Shown: in pieces, positions 9,816-20,459 of the stretch | Layout: each line of letters begins with the position of its first letter | Numbering within the stretch: position 1 is the stretch's first letter | Assembly: GCF_010501095.1 (NCBI RefSeq) | Contig: NZ_QVMP01000002.1 | Span: 49,280-113,279, forward strand | Direction: 5' to 3' | DNA: 64,000 nucleotides | Origin: Dysgonomonas sp. 520 | GTDB lineage: Bacteria > Bacteroidota > Bacteroidia > Bacteroidales > Dysgonomonadaceae | Made by a program: the position numbers and the translations under genes | The notes under the pieces: generated by a model | Databases searched by the model: none | What the model saw: only the letters and a program-made list of their open reading frames with translations | What the model was told of the DNA's origin: nothing

Positions 9816-10619
9816 ATGAGTATGTCTGTTATAGAATTGATAAAAGAGCGTAAATCGGTACGAAGCTACACCGGAGAGCCGTTAAACAAAGAACTTGTTG
9901 ATAGTATAAACAACTATATAGAACGGCTTAATCCTCCTTTCGGAGCAAAAGCAAGGATACGGTTAATCAGTGCAAAAACAGGCGAACAGCCTGTCAAACT
10001 CGGCACTTATGGTGTGATAAGCGGCGCAACGGACTTTCTGCTCCTGATTGGGGAGAAAGGTTTAATGTCGGAGGCCGGAGCGGGTTATATGTTTGAGCAG
10101 GCTATTCTTTTTTGTACCGGACTAGGACTCGGAACCTGCTGGCTTGGAGGGACATTGAAACGTGGCGACTTCTTAACACAGATTCGTCTTTCCGGCGATG
10201 AAGAACTGATTGTTATTTCTCCTGTTGGCTATAAAAGAGAAAAAAGAACACTCTTGGATTCAATAATGAGAACCGGTGCAAGGAGTGACAAACGTAAACC
10301 TTTTGGGTCTTTATTCTTCAATGGCACATTTGAAATACCTTTAACAGAAGCGGATGCCGGCAACTATAACACTCCATTGGAAATGGTACGGCTTGCCCCA
10401 TCTGGCAGCAACAAGCAGCCTTGGCGTGTTGTAATGAAAGACGGGGGTTTTCATTTCTACTATCGAACAGGACGCTTCTCTGTGAATGACATTGGAATTG
10501 CCCTCTGCCATTTCGAACTCACTTGCAATGAGTTAGGATTGAATGGGCATTTTGAAAGAATCGCTGATATATCAGGCTCTAATGATGTGGAATATATAAT
10601 GTCATGGATAACTGAGTAG
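9816..10619 (+). CDS. nitroreductase family protein
   Basis: MSVIELIKERKSVRSY, GTCWLGGTL, APSGSNKQPWRVV. Start moved from 9756 to 9816. Confidence 0.8.
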   Translation: MSMSVIELIKERKSVRSYTGEPLNKELVDSINNYIERLNPPFGAKARIRLISAKTGEQPVKLGTYGVISGATDFLLLIGEKGLMSEAGAGYMFEQAILFCTGLGLGTCWLGGTLKRGDFLTQIRLSGDEELIVISPVGYKREKRTLLDSIMRTGARSDKRKPFGSLFFNGTFEIPLTEADAGNYNTPLEMVRLAPSGSNKQPWRVVMKDGGFHFYYRTGRFSVNDIGIALCHFELTCNELGLNGHFERIADISGSNDVEYIMSWITE

Positions 10620-10654
10620 AAAAAATTGCTATAAACTTAAAGCAACAGAGGGAG

Positions 10655-11404
10655 ATGCCTAAAAACGCTATTGAATCGAAGTCGAAAATGTGGAATCCCT
10701 GGCATGGCTGTCATAAGCTGAGCGCAGGCTGTAAGCATTGCTATGTGTATCGGGGCGATTCGAGGCGGGGTGTTGACAGTAGCGTTGTTACCAAAACCAA
10801 GAATTTTGACCTGCCTCTGCAAAAAAAACGAAACGGCGAATATAAAATTCCTTCCGGGTCGTTGGTTTATACCTGTTTTACTTCCGATTTCTTTCTGGAT
10901 GACGCTGACGAGTGGCGCGTGGAGGCGTGGCAGATGATGCGGGTCAGAAGCGATCTGAGATTTATGATGATAACCAAACGTATCGATCGCTTTCAACAGT
11001 CTTTACCCGACGATTGGGGAGAGGGGTATGACAATGTAACCATTTGTTGTACTATCGAAAATCAGGACAGAGCCGATTACCGTCTGCCTGTATTTAAAGA
11101 TGCTCCCATAAAACATAAAATAATTATTTGCGAGCCGCTTCTCGAACGGATTGACCTCAGTGGGCATGGTATTGGCTTATGGGCAGAACAGGTTGTTGCC
11201 GGAGGCGAGTCGGGCTACGAAGCACGGCACTGCAACTTCGAATGGATTATGGAGTTGCGCAACTTGTGTGTAGAACAGAATGTTTCGTTCTGGTTCAAAC
11301 AAACCGGAGCAAAATTTATCAAAGACGGAAAGCTGTATAATATCAATCGCCGATTTCAACACTCCCAAGCCCGCAAATCGGGGATTAACTTTGATGCAAG
11401 GTAA
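10655..11404 (+). CDS. DUF5131 / phage Gp37-Gp68 family protein (three-Cys motif)
   Basis: WNPWHGCHKLSAGCKHCYVYR, CCTIENQDRADYRLPVF, VAGGESGYEARHCNFEW, FWFKQTGAKF. Confidence 0.85.
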   Translation: MPKNAIESKSKMWNPWHGCHKLSAGCKHCYVYRGDSRRGVDSSVVTKTKNFDLPLQKKRNGEYKIPSGSLVYTCFTSDFFLDDADEWRVEAWQMMRVRSDLRFMMITKRIDRFQQSLPDDWGEGYDNVTICCTIENQDRADYRLPVFKDAPIKHKIIICEPLLERIDLSGHGIGLWAEQVVAGGESGYEARHCNFEWIMELRNLCVEQNVSFWFKQTGAKFIKDGKLYNINRRFQHSQARKSGINFDAR

Positions 11405-11410
11405 AGATTG

Positions 11411-11941
11411 TTATTTTATTCCGGGATTGATTATTGAATAACACTCATGATCGAGAATTTTTTCATCGTAGCGTTCTTCTGCCAATCGGAGCAACCCTTC
11501 GTAATTGAATCCGCACTTCTTCAAAACATTCTTCGATCTTTCGTTGAATGGGTAACAGTAGGCGGAAATCAGGTCAAGGTTAATATCCTCGAAACCAAAA
11601 CGAAGTATGGCAAGTGTAGCTTCCGTCATAAATCCTTTACCCCAATAATCCTCCCCGATAGCGTATCCGATCATTTTTGTTCTGTCGTTTTGCCTTTTTG
11701 GGTCGGGAATCAAACCGATAGAACCAAACAGCTTGCCTGTTTCTTTCAACTCCATGCCAAAAACAAAGTCTTGATCTAAAAAGACGAGTTTGATAATTTC
11801 GCGCGATTCTTCAATGCTTTCATGAGGTTTCCACCCAGCATTTGAGCCTACATTTTCATTCTTGCAGTATTCAAATATTGCTTCTGCGTCGTTTTCTTTT
11901 ATCGGACGAAGAACCAATCGTTCGGTTTCTATTATTTTCAT
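11411..11941 (-). CDS. GNAT family N-acetyltransferase
   Basis: ETERLVLRPIKENDAEAIFEY, GYAIGEDYWGKGFMTEA, FNERSKNVLKKCGF. Confidence 0.85.
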   Translation of the reverse strand: MKIIETERLVLRPIKENDAEAIFEYCKNENVGSNAGWKPHESIEESREIIKLVFLDQDFVFGMELKETGKLFGSIGLIPDPKRQNDRTKMIGYAIGEDYWGKGFMTEATLAILRFGFEDINLDLISAYCYPFNERSKNVLKKCGFNYEGLLRLAEERYDEKILDHECYSIINPGIK

Positions 11942-12202
11942 TTTAAAGTCTTTTTCAATCGGATTATGTTAGTTGTTGTTCTCTACAATTCGCATTCTAC
12001 AGGGATTGCAAATCCCATGCGACGACAACATCCCATCCGCTTGTAGGGACAGGCTTCCAGTCTGCCCGAAAGCAGGAGTTCATTCACTGTTGGCAAAGAT
12101 ATACCTTTAATGGAATTATCCGGTTGTTTTTCATCGTATTTAAATAGTTATTTGTAACAAAAAACGGAGATATTCTTGTATTTTTACAAATTGAAAAAAA
12201 TA

Positions 12203-13537
12203 ATGAAAATGGAGAAGAAATTTATTCGGACTAAGGAAAATTTCCGACAATTGGGCGAAGTGTTAAAATTATTGTTACCTCAAGGAAAGCAAGAGTGTAT
12301 ATTGTTTGCGGGTTTCTTTGTTTTCTACTTTTCGTATTCCATTTTGCTCGTTTTCAATACATCTGTCATAGACAACCAACACTTGATATATGATGTGTAT
12401 TTTTCGTTCGACAATCCCATCATATACAACAAAGGTTACGTCTACATGGAAGGCCATCCTCTGATGGTGTATTTCACATATCCGTTTCTCCTTCTCGGAA
12501 ATTGTTTGGGCACGTTTCTGGGGTATAAAGCAAAAACCGTATTGCTAGTGCTGCTTTGCCTGTTTTTCATATCCATGTCGGTTGTGTATGTATATCGCTA
12601 TTTGAAGGAAATTGTGAAAGTAGAAGGTTTTGCTCTTTCGCTTTTTGTCTTATTCTATGGATTCTTCTCCACCAGCCTTATTTTGTGTTTCACCCCCGAA
12701 TCGTTTACCGTGACAGCCTTTTTGCTATCATTTACAATTTATTATTATGCGCACTGCATGCAACAGGGAAAAGGCGTGAGGTTATTAACCAATGGTTTCT
12801 TTGCCATCGGTTTGGGAGGAATTACGGTTACAAACTTTGCCAAAGGCATAGTGCCCATGCTTTTTGCCAAAGAAAGCCGTAAGACAATTGTCCGTAAGAT
12901 CATTATAGTCGGTGTTGTTTTCGGGCTGTGCATCTTGTGGATACAATATAAATACGACTTCATCAGCCAGATAAAGTTTCGGTTGGATAGTAATATCAGC
13001 CTGCCGTCGAGAGGTGTATATTATGAAAAAATAATTGATATGCTATTCTGCGGCCCGATACTTATGCCCGGAATATTCCTCGACTCTATCAGGGTTTACG
13101 GCTTGATGGAAACCGTAATATCGGTAGATTATTACAGGCATTGGTGGCAGTATGCCTTTGCCCTTACTTTATTCGCAACATTGGCTTATAGTGTAGTAAA
13201 AAATTATAAAAACAAGTACGTACAGGTGCTATTGTTGATGCTTTCTGTTGATATTGTGATTCATGCCATCATCAGATACGGGCTGAGGGATTCTTTCATT
13301 TATGGAGGGCATTGGGTGTTTATTGTACCCATGTTGCTGGGGTGGCTCTATTCTACTCTGAAAGAACTGAGATACAGAAAGATTATGCTTGTGGTTGTAT
13401 CTGTATTATTCGTGGTTATGTTGGTGAATAACATTTATCAATTGGTTGATTTTGTTAATCTCTCGATCGAGAATTTCCCTCCACATCCCGAATCGGAAGT
13501 CGATCTCTGGAAAACATACGATGCCACATACAATTGA
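12203..13537 (+). CDS. polytopic membrane protein (DUF6080-like / glycosyltransferase-39-like)
   Basis: Multiple TM segments; upstream of UbiA-type prenyltransferase and HAD phosphatase. Confidence 0.55.
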   Translation: MKMEKKFIRTKENFRQLGEVLKLLLPQGKQECILFAGFFVFYFSYSILLVFNTSVIDNQHLIYDVYFSFDNPIIYNKGYVYMEGHPLMVYFTYPFLLLGNCLGTFLGYKAKTVLLVLLCLFFISMSVVYVYRYLKEIVKVEGFALSLFVLFYGFFSTSLILCFTPESFTVTAFLLSFTIYYYAHCMQQGKGVRLLTNGFFAIGLGGITVTNFAKGIVPMLFAKESRKTIVRKIIIVGVVFGLCILWIQYKYDFISQIKFRLDSNISLPSRGVYYEKIIDMLFCGPILMPGIFLDSIRVYGLMETVISVDYYRHWWQYAFALTLFATLAYSVVKNYKNKYVQVLLLMLSVDIVIHAIIRYGLRDSFIYGGHWVFIVPMLLGWLYSTLKELRYRKIMLVVVSVLFVVMLVNNIYQLVDFVNLSIENFPPHPESEVDLWKTYDATYN

Positions 13538-13632
13538 TATGCAGACCCTGAGCCAATACCTTAACTGCTGATTTACACGATTAAGTAATTTTGTTAACTT
13601 TGCATTAGAATATAACCCATACTACTGACAAA

Positions 13633-14520
13633 ATGCAGAAGGTAAAGTCATATATAAAGTTAATCAGGGTGGATCAATGGATAAAAAACATGTTCATTTT
13701 CGCTCCTATCCTGTTTTCCCTCAGTTTCAACAATTATGACGCAATATATAATGCTATCTTGGCTTTCATAGGTTTTTCCTTCATCGCCAGTTCTATATAC
13801 GTAATCAATGATTGGTGTGACATAGAGGCAGACAAGCTGCATCCAAAAAAGAAATTCCGACCTTTGGCATCGGGAGCCGTAAATAGAAAGGAGGCTTTGA
13901 TTCTTCTCATATTCCTTGTGTTTGCAGGAGCATCTGTATTCCTGTTTATTCTTGACAATTACAAGGCGGCTATTGTTGTGTTATGCTACTTTATTCTCAA
14001 TCTCGCATACTCTCTGAAACTGAAACAGTATGCCATTATTGATATAACAATTGTGGCATTGTGTTATGTTATCCGCGTCTTTGTGGGTGGATTGGTTACC
14101 GGTATTATGCTGACTCACTGGCTCATTATAATGACGTTTCTTGGGGCATTGCTCATTGTTCTGGGAAAACGCAAGCACGATGTAGCCATATACGAAGAAA
14201 CGGGCAGGCAAATGCGCAAAAGCATTACGGGATATAATAGTGATTTTCTCACGGCTATAATAATGATAGTAACAGCCGTTACGATTGTTGCCTATATCAT
14301 GTACACCATTTCGCCGCAAGTGGTGGAACGGAATGGCGAATATCTTTATCTGACATCTCTGTTTGTGGGCGTGGGACTGCTGCGCTATCTGCAAGTGCTT
14401 TTCCTTGACAAAGGTGGGGATAACCCGACAAAACTTTTCTTGAAAGATAAGTTTCTGTATATCAGCTTCCTCTTGTGGCTTGTCTCGTTCATACTTATTT
14501 CGTATCTGAAAGTTTTTTAA
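13633..14520 (+). CDS. UbiA-family prenyltransferase (decaprenyl-phosphate phosphoribosyltransferase-like)
   Basis: IRVDQWIKNMFIFAPI, NDWCDIEADKLHPKKKFRPLASG. Confidence 0.85.
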   Translation: MQKVKSYIKLIRVDQWIKNMFIFAPILFSLSFNNYDAIYNAILAFIGFSFIASSIYVINDWCDIEADKLHPKKKFRPLASGAVNRKEALILLIFLVFAGASVFLFILDNYKAAIVVLCYFILNLAYSLKLKQYAIIDITIVALCYVIRVFVGGLVTGIMLTHWLIIMTFLGALLIVLGKRKHDVAIYEETGRQMRKSITGYNSDFLTAIIMIVTAVTIVAYIMYTISPQVVERNGEYLYLTSLFVGVGLLRYLQVLFLDKGGDNPTKLFLKDKFLYISFLLWLVSFILISYLKVF

Positions 14521-15120
14521 TTGATGAACACCTCCAAGCCTGTCATAGCAGCTTTCGACTTTGATGGAACCATCACAACAAAGGATACCTTGTTCGATTT
14601 CATTAAATTCTATCATGGGAAAACGAAACTCTTGCTTGGCATGATTTGGCTCTCTCCTGTTCTTATTCTTTTCAAATTAGGTTTCATCCGCAATGACAGA
14701 GCCAAGCAAAAACTATTCTCCCATTTCTTTAAAGGAGTCAATATCAATGATTTTAATCTCGTTTGTGCAAACTATTCCTTGAGGATTGATTCTATCTGCA
14801 AAGCAAAAACCTTGGAGCGAATAAAATGGCACAGAAATCAAAATCATCAGGTAGTAATCATAAGTGCATCTGTTGAAAATTGGATAAAGCCTTGGGCATT
14901 AAAATCGGGGCTAGGTGATGTGCTGGCTACACAGATAGAGGTTGAGGGAGATATTCTTACAGGCAGATTCAGCAGTCCGAATTGTTATGGACAAGAGAAA
15001 GTGAACAGGCTGAAAGAGACATTTCCAAACAGGGAAGATTATACCCTCTATGCTTACGGAGACAGTAGGGGCGACAAAGAACTACTGGCTTATGCCGATT
15101 ATCCTACATTGTATAAATAA
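14521..15120 (+). CDS. HAD-IB family hydrolase
   Basis: FDFDGTITTKDTL, VVIISASVENWIKPW, YAYGDSRGDKELL; starts at the base after the stop of the preceding gene. Confidence 0.85.
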   Translation: MMNTSKPVIAAFDFDGTITTKDTLFDFIKFYHGKTKLLLGMIWLSPVLILFKLGFIRNDRAKQKLFSHFFKGVNINDFNLVCANYSLRIDSICKAKTLERIKWHRNQNHQVVIISASVENWIKPWALKSGLGDVLATQIEVEGDILTGRFSSPNCYGQEKVNRLKETFPNREDYTLYAYGDSRGDKELLAYADYPTLYK

Positions 15121-15197
15121 CGGAGAATTTTTCAAGAAAAAAAAGAAATAACGAATGGTAATCAGGAGCAGGCTTCTGGTTTGCCCGAAAGATTTGT

Positions 15198-16658
15198 TTA
15201 TCTTCTCCAGAAAGCAGGCATAAACAGCGAAAGAACGGTAAACAGTTCGAGACGCCCTGTTACCATCAGGAAGCACAAATACCATTTGGAAAAAGTGGGC
15301 ACATCGGCAAAATGTCCGCTTGGTCCGGTTTCGCCTAACCCGGGACCAACATTGCCCATACATGTAAGGGCAGAACCAACCGATTCTTCAAATCCCATTC
15401 CTGACAAGGATAATACAAGAAGACTCACGACGATTATTCCCAGATACAAAAATATAAATGCCAGAATTTTGGTAACTATCTCGATGGAAACAACTTGTCC
15501 GTTAAGCCTTACAGGCAGAATAGCATTTGGGTGTACTTGCCGTTTAAACTCGTTTATCGCATTCTTGAACAAAACGATGATACGTACAATCTTGATACCT
15601 CCCGATGTTGATCCGGCACAGGCGCAGAAAATCATCAACAGACAGAGGGCAAATGTATAGAACGCACCCCATGTGGTATAGTCTGCCGTGGCAAATCCCG
15701 TTGTGGTGATCGTTGAAATAACCTGAAACAAAGATGTGCGGAAGGCCTGCTCAGGATTGGCCATTTGTTTTGTGAAAAAGAGCATGGATGCAAGGGCAAT
15801 CACAAATATCCCCACAATTACGGCATACCACCTGAACTCTTCGTCTCTGAACAATCTTTTGGGTACTCCTTTGAAAACAAAGTAGATGAGGGCAAAATTT
15901 GTTCCCCCTATAAACATAAACAAGCTGATGATATATTCCAGATATGGAGAATTCCAGTATGCAATGCTCGCTTGTTTGGTCGAATATCCGCCCGTTGCCA
16001 TTGTTGACATGGCATGACATACAGAATCGAACAGATTCATAGGTCCCAGCCAAAGCAAGAAACACAATATTGCCGTAATGGTGATGTAGACTCCCCAGAT
16101 GCGTTTTGCAATCTGGGTTACACGAGGCTGAAAACGTTCGTGCACTATGCCTGTGGTTTCGGCATCGTACAAGGCTGAAGCATTTCCTCCGATCATCGGC
16201 AATAGAGCCAATGCAAAGACGATTATCCCCATACCACCGATCCATTGGGTCATGCAACGCCAGAACAGCAGTCCGTAGGGCATTTCGTCTATATTGAGCA
16301 GTATGGAAGAGCCTGTGGTTGTGAAACCCGACACAGTTTCGAAGTATGCGTTGCTTATATCCGGAATAGCGCCACTCAGGTAGAAGGGGAGCATACCGAA
16401 AGCCGACATTATGAGCCAGCTAAGGGTAACAACAAGGAAACTTTCCCTTTTCCCTATCGGACTTTGAAAATTTTCCGTGCCGAAGATTCTGAAAAACACT
16501 CCGCTGATGATGGTTATCACCGAAGATAACAGCATGGCATCGCTGCAATCTTCCTCGTAATAAAAAGAGGTAACAGTCGCCGTCATCATAAAAATGGACT
16601 CTATTATCAATAGAAATCCAAGTGTTTTGAGAACAAAGCGAAAGTTAAATTTATTCAT
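15198..16658 (-). CDS. trkH: TrkH family potassium uptake protein
   Basis: ETVSGFTTTGSSIL, CMTQWIGGMGIIVFALALLP, CAGSTSGGIKIVR, TCMGNVGPGLG. Confidence 0.9.
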   Translation of the reverse strand: MNKFNFRFVLKTLGFLLIIESIFMMTATVTSFYYEEDCSDAMLLSSVITIISGVFFRIFGTENFQSPIGKRESFLVVTLSWLIMSAFGMLPFYLSGAIPDISNAYFETVSGFTTTGSSILLNIDEMPYGLLFWRCMTQWIGGMGIIVFALALLPMIGGNASALYDAETTGIVHERFQPRVTQIAKRIWGVYITITAILCFLLWLGPMNLFDSVCHAMSTMATGGYSTKQASIAYWNSPYLEYIISLFMFIGGTNFALIYFVFKGVPKRLFRDEEFRWYAVIVGIFVIALASMLFFTKQMANPEQAFRTSLFQVISTITTTGFATADYTTWGAFYTFALCLLMIFCACAGSTSGGIKIVRIIVLFKNAINEFKRQVHPNAILPVRLNGQVVSIEIVTKILAFIFLYLGIIVVSLLVLSLSGMGFEESVGSALTCMGNVGPGLGETGPSGHFADVPTFSKWYLCFLMVTGRLELFTVLSLFMPAFWRR

Positions 16659-16685
16659 TTTTTCAGTTATCAGTTTTAATCCGCT

Positions 16686-17085
16686 AATATACTAATCAGC
16701 ATTTTGAAATAGGTTCTTTTTTTATTTTACAAATTGTATTTTTCCGACAGGAACAACGCATACCGGGCGTAAGATTTTACACCCTCTACTTTCGGAGGTG
16801 TCCAAAAAGTCTTTTCTATCCCTAATCCCCTAAAGGGGACTTTTGAAACAGCTGAGAATCAGAGCCCTGTCGTCGCATGGGATTTACAATCCCATGCTTG
16901 GCTACTATCCGGATTTTAAATCCGAAAAATAATAACTTCGGGGTTACAAACCCCCGAAGAACAGAATTTGGGAACTTTTTGGACGCCTCCTTACAAAACG
17001 CACCCTACACCCGAAAATGTAATTTACGCAAAATTAAAAGAACGTTTTTGCTATAATAAATTCAAACTACTGATTAACATCAATT
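16686..17085. mobile_element. diverged family A element between trkA and trkH
   Basis: Right end AAAGAACGTTTTTGCTATAATAAATTCAAACTACTGATTAACAT; left end CTAATCAGCATTTTGAAATAGGTTCTTTTTTTATTTTAC resembles reverse complement of the 2347 end. Confidence 0.55.
16794..16990. mobile_element. nested inner inverted-repeat element (197 bp)
   Basis: GGAGGTGTCCAAAAAGT (16794-16810) and ACTTTTTGGACGCCTCC (16974-16990): 17-bp inverted repeat with one mismatch. Confidence 0.75.
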
Positions 17086-18417
17086 AAAGAACTTTTCGAT
17101 ATCGAGCAAGGCATCTTCCAGACAGAAAACAACAACATGATCGTAAGGTTCAACCTGAGTATCTCCGTTTATCATCATAGGCTCACCATTTCTTATCAGT
17201 CCTCCCAAAGTTACATTCTTTGGTAATGTGAGGCGTTTTATCTCTTTCTTGGTTATCCTCGAATTTGGGCGCGCCACTATTTCCGCTACATCGGCATTTG
17301 CAAATGCCAGAGATTTAACCGTAGAAACATCGGCGTTCAGAAGAAAACGGTATATGTTATTAACCGTTATCAGTTTTTTGTTGATAATGGTTCCTATGCC
17401 CAGATTTTCTGCCATTGATATGTAATCCATGTTTTCAACTTCGGCAACGGTTTTTCTCACCCCGAATTGCTTTGCAGCCAAGCATGCCAATATATTGGCT
17501 TCGGAGTTGCCTGTCACTGCAATGAAGGCATCTGTGTCGTAAATGCCTTCCTGCAACAGGAAATCGGCGTTGCGCCCGTCGTCGTTGTAAACCGTTACGT
17601 TTTTAGGTAACACTTCCAGCAACTTGTGACATTTATCCCTGTCTACCTCCAATAGCTTGATATTTGTTTTATCCGGCAAATACTGGCTTGTGCGGATAGC
17701 GATGCGGCTACCGCCCATCATCATCACATTTTTTATCTCGAAGTCTTCCTTTCCTGCCAGTTCGGGAAGTTCCTGTACAAATTCGTTTGTTGTTGCAAAG
17801 AATACAATATCGTTTTCCAGTATCTGGAAATCTCCCGTGGGAATTATTGTCCTGTTGCTACGCTTGACGGCTACGATGTGGAATTTCTTCCGTTCATTGC
17901 CCAAGTCGTAGAGATGTTTATTTACCAGCGTGGAGTTTGACCTCAACTTCACCCCTGCCACAATGATAGCACCACCACAAAGCTCGACCCAGAATCTTAC
18001 CCAAGGTCGTTTTATGGCCGATACAATTTCTTTTGCAGCAAGCATTTCGGGGTATACCATGGCATGGACACCCAGCGATTCGAAGAAGTCTTTATTTTTA
18101 GGTAAAAGGTATTCGTAGTTATCTATGCGGGCAAAGGTTTTCTTTGCGCCCATGCGGGATGCAAGCATGCAGGAAGTAATGTTGACCGACTCGTCGGGGG
18201 TAACAGCAATAAACATATCTGCTCCCTTAATGCCCACTTCGTCCAAATCTTTGAGGGAAGTAGACGAACCAACCATGGTTATCATTTCCAGATTGTTGCG
18301 GAAGAAGTTCAGCTTTTCTTTGTCAGGATCCATCAGTATTACATCCTGATTTTCCATAGAAAGCAACTTTGCCAGATGCGTTCCGACGGCTCCTGCCCCT
18401 GCTATTACTATTTTCAT
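17080..18417 (-). CDS. trkA: Trk system potassium transporter TrkA
   Basis: MKIVIAGAGAVGTHLAKLLS; duplicated RCK N/C architecture. Confidence 0.92.
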   Translation of the reverse strand: MKIVIAGAGAVGTHLAKLLSMENQDVILMDPDKEKLNFFRNNLEMITMVGSSTSLKDLDEVGIKGADMFIAVTPDESVNITSCMLASRMGAKKTFARIDNYEYLLPKNKDFFESLGVHAMVYPEMLAAKEIVSAIKRPWVRFWVELCGGAIIVAGVKLRSNSTLVNKHLYDLGNERKKFHIVAVKRSNRTIIPTGDFQILENDIVFFATTNEFVQELPELAGKEDFEIKNVMMMGGSRIAIRTSQYLPDKTNIKLLEVDRDKCHKLLEVLPKNVTVYNDDGRNADFLLQEGIYDTDAFIAVTGNSEANILACLAAKQFGVRKTVAEVENMDYISMAENLGIGTIINKKLITVNNIYRFLLNADVSTVKSLAFANADVAEIVARPNSRITKKEIKRLTLPKNVTLGGLIRNGEPMMINGDTQVEPYDHVVVFCLEDALLDIEKFFN

Positions 18418-18418
18418 A

Positions 18419-20332
18419 TTATTCTGCTTTTAACACAGATAATAATTTGTTCTTTATGCCCTCTTCGTCCAGTTCACACAGCTTATTCAGTTCTTTTATT
18501 GAGCCATGCGTCACAAATTCGTCCGGCAATCCGATGCGGGTCACATCTATATCTTTATATTTATTATCTGCAAAAAATTCAAGTACGGCAGAACCTAATC
18601 CACCTGTGATAACACCATTTTCGATAGTAACAACTTTCTTGAAATTCTGTGCTATTTCTGTCAGCATTTCGGTGTCGATCGGCTTTAAGAAAATAGCGTC
18701 ATAATGGGCAATAGTATAGCCTTGTTGCTCAATATCCATGATTGCTTTTCGTGCAGTGTTTCCGATTGGCCCTATCGAAACAACCGCCAAGTCTTTTCCG
18801 TCTTTCAACTTACGGCCTTTTCCTACCTTGAGAATTTTCATGGGACATTCCCAGTCGGTCAATTCGCCTTGCCCCCTCGGATAACGGATAACAAAAGGCC
18901 CGTCGTTTCCGTAGGTTGCTGTATACATGAGGTGGCGAAGATAGTGCTCGTTAAATGGAGACGCTACAACCAAATTGGGCACACATCGCATAAATGCGAG
19001 GTCGAATGCTCCGTGGTGAGTTGGTCCGTCTTCACCAACAAGCCCGGCTCTATCGAGGCACATAACAACGTGTAGCTTTTGAATTGCCACATCGTGAATC
19101 ACCTGATCATAAGCTCGTTGCATAAACGAAGAATATATATTGCAGAAAGGTATCAAGCCTTCTTTTGCCAATCCGGCCGAGTAGGTTACGGCATGAGCCT
19201 CGGCAATGCCGACATCAAATGCCCGGTCGGGAAGTTCACGCATCATAATGTTCATTGACGAACCCGATGGCATGGCGGGAGTTACTCCGACAATGCGGTC
19301 GTCTTTTCTTGCCAATTCAAGCAATGTATGCCCGAAAACATCCTGATACAATTGTGGCTGATCTTTCGATTTAACAACAATACGTTCTCCTGTTTCTTTG
19401 TTAAACTTACCGGGAGCATGCCACTCGGCTGCCGACTCCTCGGCAGGTTTGTATCCTTTTCCTTTTATCGTGTGAACATGAAGTATCTTAGGGCCTTTCA
19501 GGTCTTTTATGTTATTCAAAATGCGCACCAGTCCGGGCAGGTCGTGTCCGTAGACAGGGCCAAAATAGCGGATATTGAAGCCTTCAAACATATTCTGCTG
19601 TTTGGTCAGAAGAGACTTAAGGCTATTATTGAACCGGAGAATGAAGTTTTTGCCTTTTTCCGTTATCAGGTTGTTTTTCTTGAATTTCTGATACACGTCG
19701 TAGCGCAATCGGTTGTATGTTTGCGATGTGGTCAGTTTCACCATATAGTCTCGGAAACCACCCACATTGTCGTCAATTGCCATGTCGTTATCATTCAGAA
19801 TGATCAGCATGTCGTTGGGTTGCGAACTGGCATTGTTGATGGCTTCATAAGCCAACCCGCCGGTCATGGAGCCGTCTCCGATTACTGCTACTACATGCCT
19901 GTTTTCATTTTTCAGCGTAGAAGCCACAGCCATACCCAATGCTGCCGAAATGGAGTTGGAAGCATGTCCTGCAATAAAAGAATCGTATTCACTTTCTTCG
20001 GGATTCGGGAACCCCGACAAACCTCCGAATTTTCGGTTGGTGGAAAATTTATCCCGTCTGCCGGTCAATATTTTATGGCTGTATGCCTGATGCCCCACAT
20101 CCCACACAATGCGGTCGAACGGAGTGTTGTAAATATAGTGCAAGGCAACGGTAAGTTCTACGGTACCCAGACTAGACCCGAAGTGTCCGGGATTGGCACA
20201 CAGCTGGTCTATGATGAATGTTCTCAATTCGTCACAAACTGTCTCCAATTGTTCTATAGTAAGATTTTTTAAATCTGAAGGATAGTTTATTTGGTTTAGA
20301 AGTGAAATATTATTGCTGTTTTGTTCTGACAT
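18419..20332 (-). CDS. dxs: 1-deoxy-D-xylulose-5-phosphate synthase
   Basis: [62 protein letters not shown] track start 20398; MSEQ start preferred. Confidence 0.93.
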   Translation of the reverse strand: MSEQNSNNISLLNQINYPSDLKNLTIEQLETVCDELRTFIIDQLCANPGHFGSSLGTVELTVALHYIYNTPFDRIVWDVGHQAYSHKILTGRRDKFSTNRKFGGLSGFPNPEESEYDSFIAGHASNSISAALGMAVASTLKNENRHVVAVIGDGSMTGGLAYEAINNASSQPNDMLIILNDNDMAIDDNVGGFRDYMVKLTTSQTYNRLRYDVYQKFKKNNLITEKGKNFILRFNNSLKSLLTKQQNMFEGFNIRYFGPVYGHDLPGLVRILNNIKDLKGPKILHVHTIKGKGYKPAEESAAEWHAPGKFNKETGERIVVKSKDQPQLYQDVFGHTLLELARKDDRIVGVTPAMPSGSSMNIMMRELPDRAFDVGIAEAHAVTYSAGLAKEGLIPFCNIYSSFMQRAYDQVIHDVAIQKLHVVMCLDRAGLVGEDGPTHHGAFDLAFMRCVPNLVVASPFNEHYLRHLMYTATYGNDGPFVIRYPRGQGELTDWECPMKILKVGKGRKLKDGKDLAVVSIGPIGNTARKAIMDIEQQGYTIAHYDAIFLKPIDTEMLTEIAQNFKKVVTIENGVITGGLGSAVLEFFADNKYKDIDVTRIGLPDEFVTHGSIKELNKLCELDEEGIKNKLLSVLKAE

Positions 20333-20459
20333 AGTTTTTGTTTCCGATTTAAGCAATCCATTTTTATGGATAAGCGAAAGGACAAAAATATAAAACAAAC
20401 AGAACTAATCCTACACAAATTTCAGTTTTTAGTTGTTTGTGTAATGTTAATCTGCTTGT

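Noticed and set aside
13981-14616. 211-aa minus-strand ORF
   Set aside because: Antisense to the UbiA-family gene and no recognisable domain.
19328-20272. 314-aa plus-strand ORF
   Set aside because: Antisense to dxs, which has unmistakable motifs.
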